Source of the DNA: Rhodoglobus vestalii
Lineage (GTDB): Bacteria; Actinomycetota; Actinomycetes; Actinomycetales; Microbacteriaceae
Direction of reading: 5' to 3'
Assembly: GCF_006788895.1 (NCBI RefSeq)
Contig: NZ_VFRA01000001.1
Coordinates: 1,240,001-1,304,000, forward strand
Length of the DNA: 64,000 nucleotides
In this document: positions 33,626 to 42,030 of the stretch, piece after piece
How the letters are laid out: each line of letters begins with the position of its first letter
Numbering within the stretch: position 1 is the first letter of the stretch
The notes under the pieces: generated by a model
Seen by the model: only the letters and a program-made list of their open reading frames with translations
What the model was told of the DNA's origin: nothing
Databases searched by the model: none
Translations under genes and position numbers: made by a program

Positions 33626-34887
33626 GCGATCGGCTCCAAAATTTCGAGTCCGCCCAGATACGGTCGCAGCGCCTGAGGCACCACCACTGACCCGTCAGAC
33701 TGTTGGTGTGTTTCGAGAATGGCAACCAACCAGCGTGTGGTCGCCAGAGTTCCGTTGAGAGTGGCGACCGGCGCGGTTTTTCCGGTTTCGGTACGGTACC
33801 GGATGTCGAGCCTGCGTGCCTGATAGGTCGTGCAGTTGGACGTTGAGGTGAGCTCGCGGTAGGTGCCCTGCGTGGGAACCCAGGCCTCAACGTCGTACTT
33901 GCGGGCTGCGCTCGAACCGAGATCGCCACCAGCAACATCGATTACGCGGTAGCTGAGCTCGCACGCCTGCAACATCGACTCCTGGAATGCGAGAAGCCGT
34001 TCGTGTTCTTCCTGCGCATTCTCGGGGAGCACATAGCTGAACATTTCGAGCTTGTTGAACTGGTGCACCCGCAGGATGCCGCGGTTATCTTTGCCCGCAG
34101 AACCCGCCTCGCGGCGGTAACAGGTCGACCACCCTGCATAGCGAAGCGGCCCCTGAGACAGGTCGATAATCTCGTCGGAGTGGTAACCGGCGAGCGCCAC
34201 TTCGCTGGTGCCGGTGAGGTAGAGGTCATCGGCAGGGAGGTAGTAGACCTCATCAGAGTGTTCGCCCAGGAACCCGGTGCCGGCCATCACTTCGGGCCGC
34301 ACCAGCGTTGGTGTGATGAGAGGAATAAAGTCACCGGCGATTGCACGATCGAGGGCCATATTCATCAGCCCCAGTTCGAGTCTCGCTCCCACTCCTTTAA
34401 GAAAGTAGAAGCGGCTGCCCGAGACTTTCACTCCGCGCGGAATGTCAATGGCTCCGAGGAGTTCGCCGAGGTCGGCGTGGTCGCGCGGCTCAAAGTCGAA
34501 TGATGCGGGCGTTCCGACTTCGCGGAGAAGCTCCCAGTCATCCTCACCCCCGGTCGGCACACCATCCAGGGCGATGTTGCCAAGCGCCCCCACCGTGCGG
34601 GTGAACTCCGACTCGGCCTTCGTCGAGACCAACTGGGCGGCTTTCACGCGGGCGGCAAGCTTTTGGGCTTCAGCGACGAGAGTTTTTTTCTCCTCGGATG
34701 GCGCCTGAGCGACCTTCTTGCCGAAGCTGTTCTGCTCGGCTCGGAGCGCCTCAAATTCGCCGATGCGAGAGCGGCGGTTCTGGTCGGCGGCAATAGCGTC
34801 GTCAACCAGCTGAATGGATGCGCCACGGGCGAGTTGCGATTGCCGCACGGCATCCGGGTTCTCTCGAAGAATTTGGGGGTCAATCAC
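33622..34887 (-). CDS. serS: Seryl-tRNA synthetase
   Basis: Charges tRNA-Ser with serine. The N-terminal coiled-coil arm covers about 1-105 ([20 protein letters not shown] is typical). Class II motif 2 is [20 protein letters not shown], and motif 3 is [20 protein letters not shown] with the invariant Arg; [19 protein letters not shown] is the family-specific stretch. Length of 421 residues is normal. The HAD gene overlaps its end. Two tRNA-Ser genes lie 4-6 kb away, without direct linkage. Confidence 0.97.
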   Translation of the reverse strand: MIDPQILRENPDAVRQSQLARGASIQLVDDAIAADQNRRSRIGEFEALRAEQNSFGKKVAQAPSEEKKTLVAEAQKLAARVKAAQLVSTKAESEFTRTVGALGNIALDGVPTGGEDDWELLREVGTPASFDFEPRDHADLGELLGAIDIPRGVKVSGSRFYFLKGVGARLELGLMNMALDRAIAGDFIPLITPTLVRPEVMAGTGFLGEHSDEVYYLPADDLYLTGTSEVALAGYHSDEIIDLSQGPLRYAGWSTCYRREAGSAGKDNRGILRVHQFNKLEMFSYVLPENAQEEHERLLAFQESMLQACELSYRVIDVAGGDLGSSAARKYDVEAWVPTQGTYRELTSTSNCTTYQARRLDIRYRTETGKTAPVATLNGTLATTRWLVAILETHQQSDGSVVVPQALRPYLGGLEILEPIA

Positions 34888-34906
34888 TAGTACAGCCTAC
34901 CGATTC

Positions 34907-35911
34907 ATGGCGTACCGTTTACCTGTGCCCAACTCACGAACGGCGAAACCTCAGGCGGCGGTCGTTTACAACCCCATGAAGGTTGATGCTGACAAATTCA
35001 AGAAGATCGTCAATGCCGCCGCCAAAGCAGCGAACTGGGCTTCACCCATCTGGTTTTCGACCACTGAAGACGACCCGGGTCAGGGCGTCACGGCCAGTGC
35101 GATTCGTCGCGGAGCGCGGGTGGTGCTCGCGGCAGGCGGCGATGGCACGGTGCGTGCGGTGGCCGAAGCTCTCCGCGGTAGCGGCGTTGCAATGGCTGTC
35201 ATCCCTGCTGGCACCGGCAACCTACTAGCCCGCAACCTTGACCTGCCGACGGGCAACATTCGTGACAGCGTCGACATTGCCTTCAACGGCCAAGACCGCG
35301 CCCTCGATCTGGGAATGGTGGAGATCGTGCGCGATAACGATGATCACGAAGAGCACGCGTTTCTTGTGATGGCGGGGCTCGGGCTTGATGCCAAAATGAT
35401 CAAGAACACCAGCACCAAGCTGAAAAAGGCGGTGGGCTGGTTGGCGTACGTTGACGGAATCGCTCGCTCCATTCCCGAGCTGCGCCCCGTTCGCCTGCAC
35501 TACAGCGTGGATGGTGCCCCCAACCGTTCCCTGAGCGCTCACACCGTGATCATCGGCAACTGTGGGGCCCTGCCCGGTGGCCTGCTGCTGATGCCCGAAG
35601 CGAAACCCGACGACGGGATTCTCGACATGGCAGCACTCGTGCCGCGCGGTCGCTTCGGCTGGCTGAACATTTGGAACAAGATCGCGTGGGAGAACGGCGT
35701 GCTGCGCAAGAGTGCCATCGGCCGACGGATCATCGATCTGTCGAAAGACGTTCGTGATGTGCGGTACGAAACTGGCAGCGACCTCAACATGATTGTCGAT
35801 AGTCCGGAAGAGTTTCAACTCGACGGCGACGAATTCGGTCTCGCCAAATCTGTCCGCGCCTGGGTTGACCCCGGCGCCCTTATTGTTCGGGTATCGAAGC
35901 CTCGTTCATAG
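34907..35911 (+). CDS. Diacylglycerol/lipid kinase family protein
   Basis: Phosphorylates a lipid such as diacylglycerol with ATP (DgkB/YegS group). The start at 34907 (MAYRLPVPNSRTAKPQAAVV) avoids overlapping the divergent serS; GTG at 34925 is the alternative. Motifs: AAVVYNPMKVD near the start, VVLAAGGDGTVRAVAEALRG (nucleotide site with GGDGT), AVIPAGTGNLLARNLDLP, and the C-terminal GALPGGLLLMPEAKPDDGIL. Length of 334 residues fits. The 3' end overlaps the convergent pheA by 32 bases. Confidence 0.88.
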   Translation: MAYRLPVPNSRTAKPQAAVVYNPMKVDADKFKKIVNAAAKAANWASPIWFSTTEDDPGQGVTASAIRRGARVVLAAGGDGTVRAVAEALRGSGVAMAVIPAGTGNLLARNLDLPTGNIRDSVDIAFNGQDRALDLGMVEIVRDNDDHEEHAFLVMAGLGLDAKMIKNTSTKLKKAVGWLAYVDGIARSIPELRPVRLHYSVDGAPNRSLSAHTVIIGNCGALPGGLLLMPEAKPDDGILDMAALVPRGRFGWLNIWNKIAWENGVLRKSAIGRRIIDLSKDVRDVRYETGSDLNMIVDSPEEFQLDGDEFGLAKSVRAWVDPGALIVRVSKPRS

Positions 35912-36899
35912 TGGCCGAAGGCTCGCTCGCGGCAGCCGAAGGCTCGCTCGTGGTGATTGCCCGCAACCAGTCGCGTGCCTCAACGAACACGTCGTTGTCG
36001 TAGCGGGGCGTGACTGTCGTGGCCAGTTTGTCTGCGCGCGGGTAACTGCCGAGAAAGATCACATTGGGGCTGAATCGCTTGAGCCCCAACAGTGCATCCG
36101 CCACGCGCTCATCACGGATGTGACCTTCCAAGTCGATGACGAAACGGTAGCGGCCCAGAGCGTCACCAATCGGTCGCGACTCAATAAGACTCATGTTCAC
36201 CCCGCGGGCGGCGAACTGTTCGAGCATCTCCAAGAGCCGACCAGGGGCATCATCGGGTAGTTCGACGATGATGCTCGTCTTGTCTGCGCCGGTCGGCTCG
36301 GGCAGCTCGGTGCGAGAAGTGACAAGAACAAAACGGGTGACCGCGTTCTTATTGTTGCCAATCTCGGTTGCCACAACATCGAGATCGTAGTGCTCGGTGA
36401 TGCCGGGCGGGGCCACAGCGGCATCCGCCTGCTTCGTCTCGAGAAGGGTTGCGGCAGCCGCAACATTTGAGCTGGCCGGTACGTGTTCGTGGCTCGGGAG
36501 GTGTGCGTCGAGCCAGCGGCGCGTCTGGGCGTAGGCGACCGGATGCGCGTTCACCACCGTCACGCCTGCGAGGGCAACTCCCGGTCGAGTGACCAGAACA
36601 AAGTTCACCGGCACCAAATATTCGCCAACAATGCGCAGATTGGGCACGGTGGTGAGAGCATCCTGGGTGGCGCTGACGCCACCCTCGATCGAGTTCTCAA
36701 TCGCAATCATCGCGGCAATGCTGCGACCGGTTGTCACATCATCGAGCGCTTCACCCACATTGTTGACACTCTTCCAGCGCGCCCCCACAGCAGCGGGAAC
36801 CTGTTTAAGGGCCGCCTCTGTAAACGTTCCCGCAGGCCCCAAATAACTGTAACTGGCCGGGGTTGTATTGGCCGGGGCAGTGTTGGGCGTCGAGGTCAT
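35880..36899 (-). CDS. pheA: Prephenate dehydratase
   Basis: Converts prephenate to phenylpyruvate in phenylalanine synthesis. The catalytic domain covers about 16-200, with YLGPAGTFTEAAL, IENSIEGGVSATQDAL and the key NAVTRFVLVTSR (Thr-Arg-Phe). The ACT domain follows (about 212-295) with the phenylalanine-binding ESRPIGDALGRYRFVIDLEG. There is no chorismate mutase domain, as usual in actinobacteria. The C-terminal tail (SEPSAAASEPSATMNEAS) arises from a 21-base tandem duplication (35914-35950). Confidence 0.93.
   Translation of the reverse strand: MTSTPNTAPANTTPASYSYLGPAGTFTEAALKQVPAAVGARWKSVNNVGEALDDVTTGRSIAAMIAIENSIEGGVSATQDALTTVPNLRIVGEYLVPVNFVLVTRPGVALAGVTVVNAHPVAYAQTRRWLDAHLPSHEHVPASSNVAAAATLLETKQADAAVAPPGITEHYDLDVVATEIGNNKNAVTRFVLVTSRTELPEPTGADKTSIIVELPDDAPGRLLEMLEQFAARGVNMSLIESRPIGDALGRYRFVIDLEGHIRDERVADALLGLKRFSPNVIFLGSYPRADKLATTVTPRYDNDVFVEARDWLRAITTSEPSAAASEPSATMNEASIPEQ
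35914..35950. repeat. 21-base-period duplication in the pheA 3' end
   Basis: GCCGAAGGCTCGCTCG occurs at 35914-35929 and 35935-35950; the period is a multiple of three, so the frame is kept and the tail reads SEPSAAASEPSA. Confidence 0.7.
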
Positions 36900-36992
36900 G
36901 ACACGAGTTTAGGGTGCCAACGATAACCAGCGAAAACGTTTCGACGATCACTGCCGCTCGTGGCCGAGCAGAAGCGAGAGTACGCTTGAACC

Positions 36993-37277
36993 ATGGCCAG
37001 CGAAGTAATCCACGACCCCACAATGAACCGCTATGAGTTGCTTGTTGATGGTGTGCAGGCGGGCGTAGCCGACTACCAACTGCGTGACGACGAAATCGTG
37101 TTTGTGCACACCGAGATTGACCCCACGTTCCGCGGTCAGGGCCGCGGCGGCGAACTCGCCCGCGGAGCACTCAACCTTGTGCGTGCCGAGAGCGAAGCCC
37201 GTGTTGTGTCAAAGTGCGAATTCATCGACCGCTTCATCGCCGATAACCCCGAGTACGGCGACCTGCTCCGTCGTTAG
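36993..37277 (+). CDS. Small GNAT-like N-acetyltransferase (YidJ/GTLF type)
   Basis: A 94-residue protein with a trimmed GNAT core: NRYELLVDGVQAGVADYQLR, EIVFVHTEIDPTFRGQGRGG (the acetyl-CoA loop R-G-x-G-x-G) and CEFIDRFIADNPEYGDLL at the end. This is the short COG2388 family also found in human GTLF3B-like proteins. Acceptor substrate is unknown. It overlaps the convergent heme ATPase gene by four bases at their stops. Confidence 0.88.
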   Translation: MASEVIHDPTMNRYELLVDGVQAGVADYQLRDDEIVFVHTEIDPTFRGQGRGGELARGALNLVRAESEARVVSKCEFIDRFIADNPEYGDLLRR

Positions 37278-38035
37278 CGACGAGGCACAACCACCGGATG
37301 CCCGGCAACGTCATGCAGGTCAACCGGTAGGCCATAGACGCGTTCTACCCGCTCGGCGGTGAGCACCTCGGCGGGGGTGCCGATTGCGTCTAGCGCGCCG
37401 TGAGCCACTAGGGCCAGCCGGTCGGAGTAGGCCCCCGCCAAGCTCAGGTCGTGAAGCACAATGACCACCGCCCGATTATCGTCAGCCATCGCTCTGGCAA
37501 CCCGCATCACGTCTTCTTGGTGGCGCAGATCGAGGGCCGCAGTGGGCTCATCGAGAAACACCACGGGGGTCGCTTGGGCAAGTACTCGTGCGAGCGAGAC
37601 TCGCGCCTTTTCGCCGCCCGACAGTGCCGTGTAGCGACGTGCACTCAGGTGGGCAACATCCGTCGCTTCCAACGCAGCATTCACCACAGCCACGTCATCG
37701 CGGCTTTCACCCGAACGCGCCCACGGGCTGCGGCCCATCGCCACCACCTCCGAAACGCGAAACGGAAAGCTGACACTGTTCTCTTGAGTGAGTACGGCAC
37801 GCAGCCGGGCAAGCTCCCAGTGGCGAATGCTGCCCACATCCCGACCGTCCAGGGTCACGGAGCCGCTGTCAGGCTTGCGGTCGCCGCTCAACACCGAGAG
37901 CAGTATCGACTTTCCGGCGCCGTTGGGCCCAACGAGTGCCAGCACTTCGCCGCGCTGCACATCCAGGCTCACCCCGTTGAGGATGTCACGGGAGTCAAGC
38001 CGAACGCCTACGTTGCGTGCGCTGATCATGCCCAA
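37274..38035 (-). CDS. Heme-type iron ABC transporter ATP-binding protein
   Basis: A 253-residue ATPase closest in pattern to HmuV. Walker A is LVGPNGAGKSILLSVL, where the usual GKST is GKSI; the Q-loop is LTQENSVSFPF (typical of hemin transporters); the signature is LSGGEKARVSLARVLAQ; Walker B is VVFLDEPTAALD. Its start overlaps the permease end by ten bases. No heme-binding lipoprotein is found next to the pair; it may be encoded elsewhere. Confidence 0.85.
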   Translation of the reverse strand: MGMISARNVGVRLDSRDILNGVSLDVQRGEVLALVGPNGAGKSILLSVLSGDRKPDSGSVTLDGRDVGSIRHWELARLRAVLTQENSVSFPFRVSEVVAMGRSPWARSGESRDDVAVVNAALEATDVAHLSARRYTALSGGEKARVSLARVLAQATPVVFLDEPTAALDLRHQEDVMRVARAMADDNRAVVIVLHDLSLAGAYSDRLALVAHGALDAIGTPAEVLTAERVERVYGLPVDLHDVAGHPVVVPRR

Positions 38036-39066
38036 CCTCCGCTGCGGTTGCGTTGGCGAAAGAGCAGGTAGAAGAAGAATGGGCCACCGATCAGTGAGGT
38101 GAGCAAACCAATCGGAAGGTCTCCACCCGGCACAACGGAGCGGGCGAGGAGGTCAGAGAACACTAAGAGCACGCCGCCGCCCACCGCGCTGGCAACAATC
38201 AGCTGGCGGTGGGCTGGGCCAATAACCATGCGCATCGCGTGCGGTACGACGAGCCCGACGAAGGCGATGATTCCGCAAAAAGCTACGGCGACGCCCGTGA
38301 GGAGCGCAACCATGATGATCGAGACGATGCGCAGTCGTTCGACGTTGACCCCAAGATGACGGGCATTTCGCTCCCCCAGTGCCAGTAGGTCGAAAGGTCG
38401 GGCAAGCACCACGGCGGCGACAAGTCCGATCGCTGTCACGGGGGCGACAATAAGCACTTCGCTCCACCTCGAACCGTTGAGCGAGCCGAGTTGCCAGAAC
38501 ACGATCTGTTCACGGCTCCCCGAATCGGCAACAAAAAGTAGGAACGCTAACCCGGCACCCGCGAAGGCGTTGACGGCGATCCCGGTCAGCAGCAGGGTGA
38601 CCACTTCGGTGCGGCCATTGGCTCGCGACACAAAATACACCAGCAGGGTTGCTAGGAGCCCGCCCACAAAGGCAAACAGGGCGATCGCGCCATCACCGAG
38701 CGCGGCAACACCCACCACAATGGCGGTTGCGGCCCCCAGGGCGGCACCGGATGACACCCCAACGACGCCGGGTTCAGCCAGCGGGTTACCAAAAATCGCT
38801 TGCATGACGGCACCGGCAACGGCCAGTGCGGCGCCCACCAGCAGGGCCATCGCGATGCGGGGAAAGCGCACCACCCACAGTGTGGATTCCACGATCGAAT
38901 CGGTGGGGGCCCAGGCGTTCTGGATGCCGATGGCGCGAAGAAGGGAGCCGCCAACTTCGGCCGGATTCACGGAGAGTTGCCCGAGCACTGCCGACGCCAC
39001 GATGCCGCCCAGGAGGAGGGCAGCGAGGGTGAGGGTGAGGGTGAGGCCGCGAAGGGTGTGGTTCAC
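38026..39066 (-). CDS. FecCD/HmuU-type ABC transporter permease
   Basis: A permease of about 346 residues with ten predicted spans (for example LTLTLAALLLGGIVASAVLG and AMALLVGAALAVAGAVMQAI), and the conserved GNPLAEPGVVGVSSGAALGA and FVGLVVPHAMRM loops of iron-siderophore and heme permeases. GTG at 39066 overlaps the upstream stop by GTGA, so that start is preferred over 39084. The N-terminal LTLTLTL is coded by a 6-base repeat (about 39020-39045), a possible slippage site. Confidence 0.87.
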   Translation of the reverse strand: MNHTLRGLTLTLTLAALLLGGIVASAVLGQLSVNPAEVGGSLLRAIGIQNAWAPTDSIVESTLWVVRFPRIAMALLVGAALAVAGAVMQAIFGNPLAEPGVVGVSSGAALGAATAIVVGVAALGDGAIALFAFVGGLLATLLVYFVSRANGRTEVVTLLLTGIAVNAFAGAGLAFLLFVADSGSREQIVFWQLGSLNGSRWSEVLIVAPVTAIGLVAAVVLARPFDLLALGERNARHLGVNVERLRIVSIIMVALLTGVAVAFCGIIAFVGLVVPHAMRMVIGPAHRQLIVASAVGGGVLLVFSDLLARSVVPGGDLPIGLLTSLIGGPFFFYLLFRQRNRSGGWA

Positions 39067-40112
39067 GGAACGCGCTGCAGCCACTCCTCGGTACCGAACT
39101 TCTCGGCAACGAGTTCTTCAGCGCGGGCCAGTTCGTCGCTCGTTATTTTACTCTCGGTGGCACCGTAGAGCCCGCGGAACGTTTCCACCATGCGGTCCAC
39201 AATCTCGGCGCGTTCCATTCCTGTCTGGCGGCGCAGCGGGTCGACGCGCTTTGCGGCGGACTTGGTTCCCTTGTCGCTCATTTTTTCGCGCCCGATGCGC
39301 AACACCTGCACCATTTTTTCGCCATCCATGTCGTAGCTCATGGTGACGTGATGGAGTACCGCACCGGCACCGAGGCGTTTCTGGGCGGCTCCCCCAATCT
39401 TGCCAGAGGGGCTCGTGATGTCGTTGAGGGGCTGATAGCTGGCATCAATACCGAGCGACTTGAGGGCAATGATTACCCACTCGTCGAGAAAGGCGTACGA
39501 GTCTGCGAAGGTCATTCCGTGCACCAGCTCAACGGGAGCATAGATGGAATAGGTGATGACGGTCCCGGCTTCCATAAACATGGCACCACCGCCCGAAATT
39601 CGCCGCACGACGTCGAAGCCAAACTTTGCGGCATTATCGAGGTCGACTTCGTTGCTCAACGACTGAAAACTGCCAATGACGACGGCCGGCTTGTTCCATT
39701 CCCACATGCGCAGGGTGGGTTGGCGGCGACCGGAAGCAACCTCTTCGGCGAGCACCTGATCCATCGCCATCTGCACTCGAGGCTCCAGTGGCGGGCCCGT
39801 CACAATCTGCCAGTCATAGTCTTTCCAGCTCGTGGCACGCTGCAGTGCCCGACGGATGGCCGTGGCTACGGATTCGGTCGAGAAGCCAAGCATCACCGTG
39901 CCCTCGGGCAGCGCCTGCTGAATCGTCGTCGTGATGAGCTTGGCATCGGCGTTGGCGGGTAGCCCGGTGACGGCGGCATCGATGGCGCCGAGCGCCTCAT
40001 CGGGCTCAAGAAAGAAGTCTCCGGCGAGCCGAAAATTGGTGATGGTGTCATCAACGACATCCAGATCGACCACTACGAGCTTTCCGCCGGGCACTTTGAA
40101 TTCACCGTGCAT
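39063..40112 (-). CDS. Lipoate-protein ligase family protein with the accessory domain first
   Basis: Attaches lipoate (or octanoate) to E2 and GcvH lipoyl domains. In Escherichia coli LplA the adenylation domain comes first and the small accessory domain last; here the accessory domain (HGEFKVPGGKLVVVDLDVVD, residues 2-85) leads and the biotin/lipoate-type catalytic domain (about 110-330) follows, with RRISGGGAMFMEAGTVITYS and SGKIGGAAQKR (catalytic Lys). I have the impression this order is common in actinobacteria. It ends with a four-base overlap with the heme permease, an operon link without an obvious shared pathway. Confidence 0.87.
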   Translation of the reverse strand: MHGEFKVPGGKLVVVDLDVVDDTITNFRLAGDFFLEPDEALGAIDAAVTGLPANADAKLITTTIQQALPEGTVMLGFSTESVATAIRRALQRATSWKDYDWQIVTGPPLEPRVQMAMDQVLAEEVASGRRQPTLRMWEWNKPAVVIGSFQSLSNEVDLDNAAKFGFDVVRRISGGGAMFMEAGTVITYSIYAPVELVHGMTFADSYAFLDEWVIIALKSLGIDASYQPLNDITSPSGKIGGAAQKRLGAGAVLHHVTMSYDMDGEKMVQVLRIGREKMSDKGTKSAAKRVDPLRRQTGMERAEIVDRMVETFRGLYGATESKITSDELARAEELVAEKFGTEEWLQRVP

Positions 40113-40145
40113 TACTTACCCCTGTCTTGTTGCGCTGCGTCAAGC

Positions 40146-40607
40146 CTAATGCGCGGTGTCCGCCGAAGGAATTGACCAGTCGAGCGGAGGAACAAACTCG
40201 CCATGGCCGTGGCCGATCATACGGTTTCGCAAACGCACAAATGCCTCGTCTAGGGCCTTGGTTCCCGGATCGCGAACGATGCCCGTGTGGCTATATTCGA
40301 AGACGTTCCAGGATGGCCACACGTGCAGGTGGGCGTGCGGAACCCGGTACCCCTCAAACATGAGACCCACCCGATCCGCGTCCCACTCCTCGCGCTGGGC
40401 CAGACCGATCAGGCGGCCAACCCGAAAGATGTGCATCGCGAGTTCTTCGTCGAGCTCGCTCCACCGATCAACCTCGATGCGCGGAATGACGAGCGTGTGG
40501 CTGGGCTTGCGGGGTTCGATCGTGAGAATGGCAAAAACCCGGTCATCCGCCCACACAAAGCGACCCGGCGAGCGACCGTTCAGGATCTCGGTAAAAATCG
40601 ACGTCAT
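40146..40607 (-). CDS. HIT-family nucleotide hydrolase/transferase
   Basis: A 153-residue histidine-triad protein. The active site HAHLHVWP is at about residues 93-100, and HTLVIPRIEVDRWSELDEEL is the substrate loop. HIT proteins split nucleotide phosphoramidates or dinucleoside polyphosphates. Its ATG overlaps the stop of the upstream hydrolase gene by one base (TAATG), so the two are coupled. No substrate can be deduced. Confidence 0.9.
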   Translation of the reverse strand: MTSIFTEILNGRSPGRFVWADDRVFAILTIEPRKPSHTLVIPRIEVDRWSELDEELAMHIFRVGRLIGLAQREEWDADRVGLMFEGYRVPHAHLHVWPSWNVFEYSHTGIVRDPGTKALDEAFVRLRNRMIGHGHGEFVPPLDWSIPSADTAH

Positions 40608-41533
40608 TATTTATGCGGTGCAGCCTTTGGTGCTGCAGCCTTAGGGAGTGCAGCCTTAGGGAGTGCAGCCTTCAGCCGAACATCCAGCCAGCCGATCAGG
40701 TCTTCGATCACTTCGTCTTTGTTGGTCTCGTTGAAGATCTCATGGCGGGCGCCCGGGTAGACGATTGCCTCAATGTCGGTGAGTTTGGAGCGCGTGGCAT
40801 AGTCGGCCGCGAGCCATTCAATGCTGGTCTCGCCACCGAGCGAATCCTCTTCCCCGATCAGGATCAGCAGCGGGATGTCGTGCTTCAATTTTTTGGCCGG
40901 CCGGCCCATCAGGCGTAGCCCATCGATCGGACCAAACAGCTTGAGGGCGTCAGCGTAGAACGTGAGCGGATCGGCAATGAAGTCTTCAGCAACTTGGGGG
41001 TCGCGGCTGAGCCATTCATAGCCGGTCGTGCCGAGGTGCTTATGTTTCGCATTGAGATTGCCGCTGTTCATGTGGGCAAAAGTGCGGTGGGCGGTGCCGG
41101 TGAGGATTGCCACCTCATACTCCTTCGCATGCGTGTTGAGCACGTCTTGCACCATGAGCGAGCCCCAGGAGTGGCCGAGGAGGGCCAGGGGCAGGTCGGG
41201 GTTTTCGGCCCGGATGATCGCTGTGAGTTCGCGGATGTTCTCGGTTGCGGCCCGCAGGCCGCCCTTGCCGAGTTTGCCCAGTTTGCTGGTGTCGCCAGCG
41301 TATTGGTCAAGACCGGTTGCCCCATGGCCGCGGTGATCGTCGGCGTAGACCGTGTATCCGGCAGCGGCGAGTGCCTGAGCGGCGTACTCGTAGCGGCGGG
41401 CGTGATCGCCCAGCCCATGAGTGAGCTGGAGCACAGCGTGAGCTTTGGGCGACTGCCACACGTAGTAGTGGATCGTCACTCCGTGGGCATCCGTGTAGGA
41501 GTGATCCGTTCGTGGCACTGTGAACTTGGGCAT
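40607..41533 (-). CDS. Alpha/beta hydrolase, monoacylglycerol-lipase-like (S33)
   Basis: A 308-residue serine hydrolase. The nucleophile elbow is LLGHSWGSLMVQD; the oxyanion HG is in LTHGLGDHARRYEYAAQALA; DDHRGHGAT is the family HRGHG stretch; the acid is in LILIGEEDSLGG and the base in YPGARHEIFNE. It probably cleaves mono- or lysolipid esters. The C-terminus is a Lys-Ala-Leu-Pro repeat (KAALPKAALPKAAAPK) coded by a 15-base tandem repeat. Confidence 0.88.
   Translation of the reverse strand: MPKFTVPRTDHSYTDAHGVTIHYYVWQSPKAHAVLQLTHGLGDHARRYEYAAQALAAAGYTVYADDHRGHGATGLDQYAGDTSKLGKLGKGGLRAATENIRELTAIIRAENPDLPLALLGHSWGSLMVQDVLNTHAKEYEVAILTGTAHRTFAHMNSGNLNAKHKHLGTTGYEWLSRDPQVAEDFIADPLTFYADALKLFGPIDGLRLMGRPAKKLKHDIPLLILIGEEDSLGGETSIEWLAADYATRSKLTDIEAIVYPGARHEIFNETNKDEVIEDLIGWLDVRLKAALPKAALPKAAAPKAAPHK
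40617..40674. repeat. 15-base tandem repeat in the hydrolase 3' end
   Basis: GTGCAGCCTTAGGGA-like units repeat about 3.5 times and code the KAALP repeats of the hydrolase tail. The period is a multiple of three. Confidence 0.75.
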
Positions 41534-41581
41534 TGGGCCTCCTTGCTTACTCCATAGTACGGCGGCGGGAGGGGCTTTTTA

Positions 41582-41609
41582 GTTAGCAAGACTAATTTGC
41601 TAGACTAAC
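41582..41609. promoter_or_regulatory. Probable MarR operator
   Basis: TAGCAA (41584-41589) and TTGCTA (41597-41602) are inverted around seven bases, nested inside GTTAG (41582-41586) / CTAAC (41605-41609). The element ends five bases before the marR ATG, a typical autorepressor position. Confidence 0.65.
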
Positions 41610-41613
41610 GAAA

Positions 41614-42030
41614 ATGGCAGACAAGCTGGACGATGAATTCAGAATCGCACTCATGCGAATCGCACGTCGTATCCGCCAACAGCGCCTCGACGACACCCTC
41701 AGCGACAGCCAACTCTCCGTGCTCTACGTGCTCACCCACCACGGCGGCAGCACCCTCGCGGCCCTCGCCGAACACGAACGCGTCACCCCGCCCTCAATGA
41801 ATCGCACCGTCAACTGTCTCAGCGACGACGGGCTCATCACCCGCTCCAGTTCCCCCGACGACGGCCGCAAAGTTCTTATCGAAGCCACGGATGCCGGCAC
41901 CGAGCTCGTGAACAAAACGCGGCAGCGTCGCGCCGAGTGGTTTGCTGCTGAGCTCGCCACCCTCAACGCGAGCGAGCAAGACGCGCTGCAGGCCGCTATT
42001 CCGGTGCTGATGAAGTTGGCCAATTCGTGA
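41614..42030 (+). CDS. MarR-family transcriptional regulator
   Basis: A 138-residue winged-helix dimer. The DNA-binding part is about residues 33-95: LSDSQLSVLYVLTHHGGSTL, LAEHERVTPPSMNRTVNCLS, and the wing SSPDDGRKVLIEATDAG with conserved Asp-Asp-x-Arg. It lies directly in front of an efflux-type MFS gene, with a GTGA overlap, so it probably represses both from the palindrome just upstream and is released by a small aromatic or drug-like ligand. Confidence 0.9.
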   Translation: MADKLDDEFRIALMRIARRIRQQRLDDTLSDSQLSVLYVLTHHGGSTLAALAEHERVTPPSMNRTVNCLSDDGLITRSSSPDDGRKVLIEATDAGTELVNKTRQRRAEWFAAELATLNASEQDALQAAIPVLMKLANS

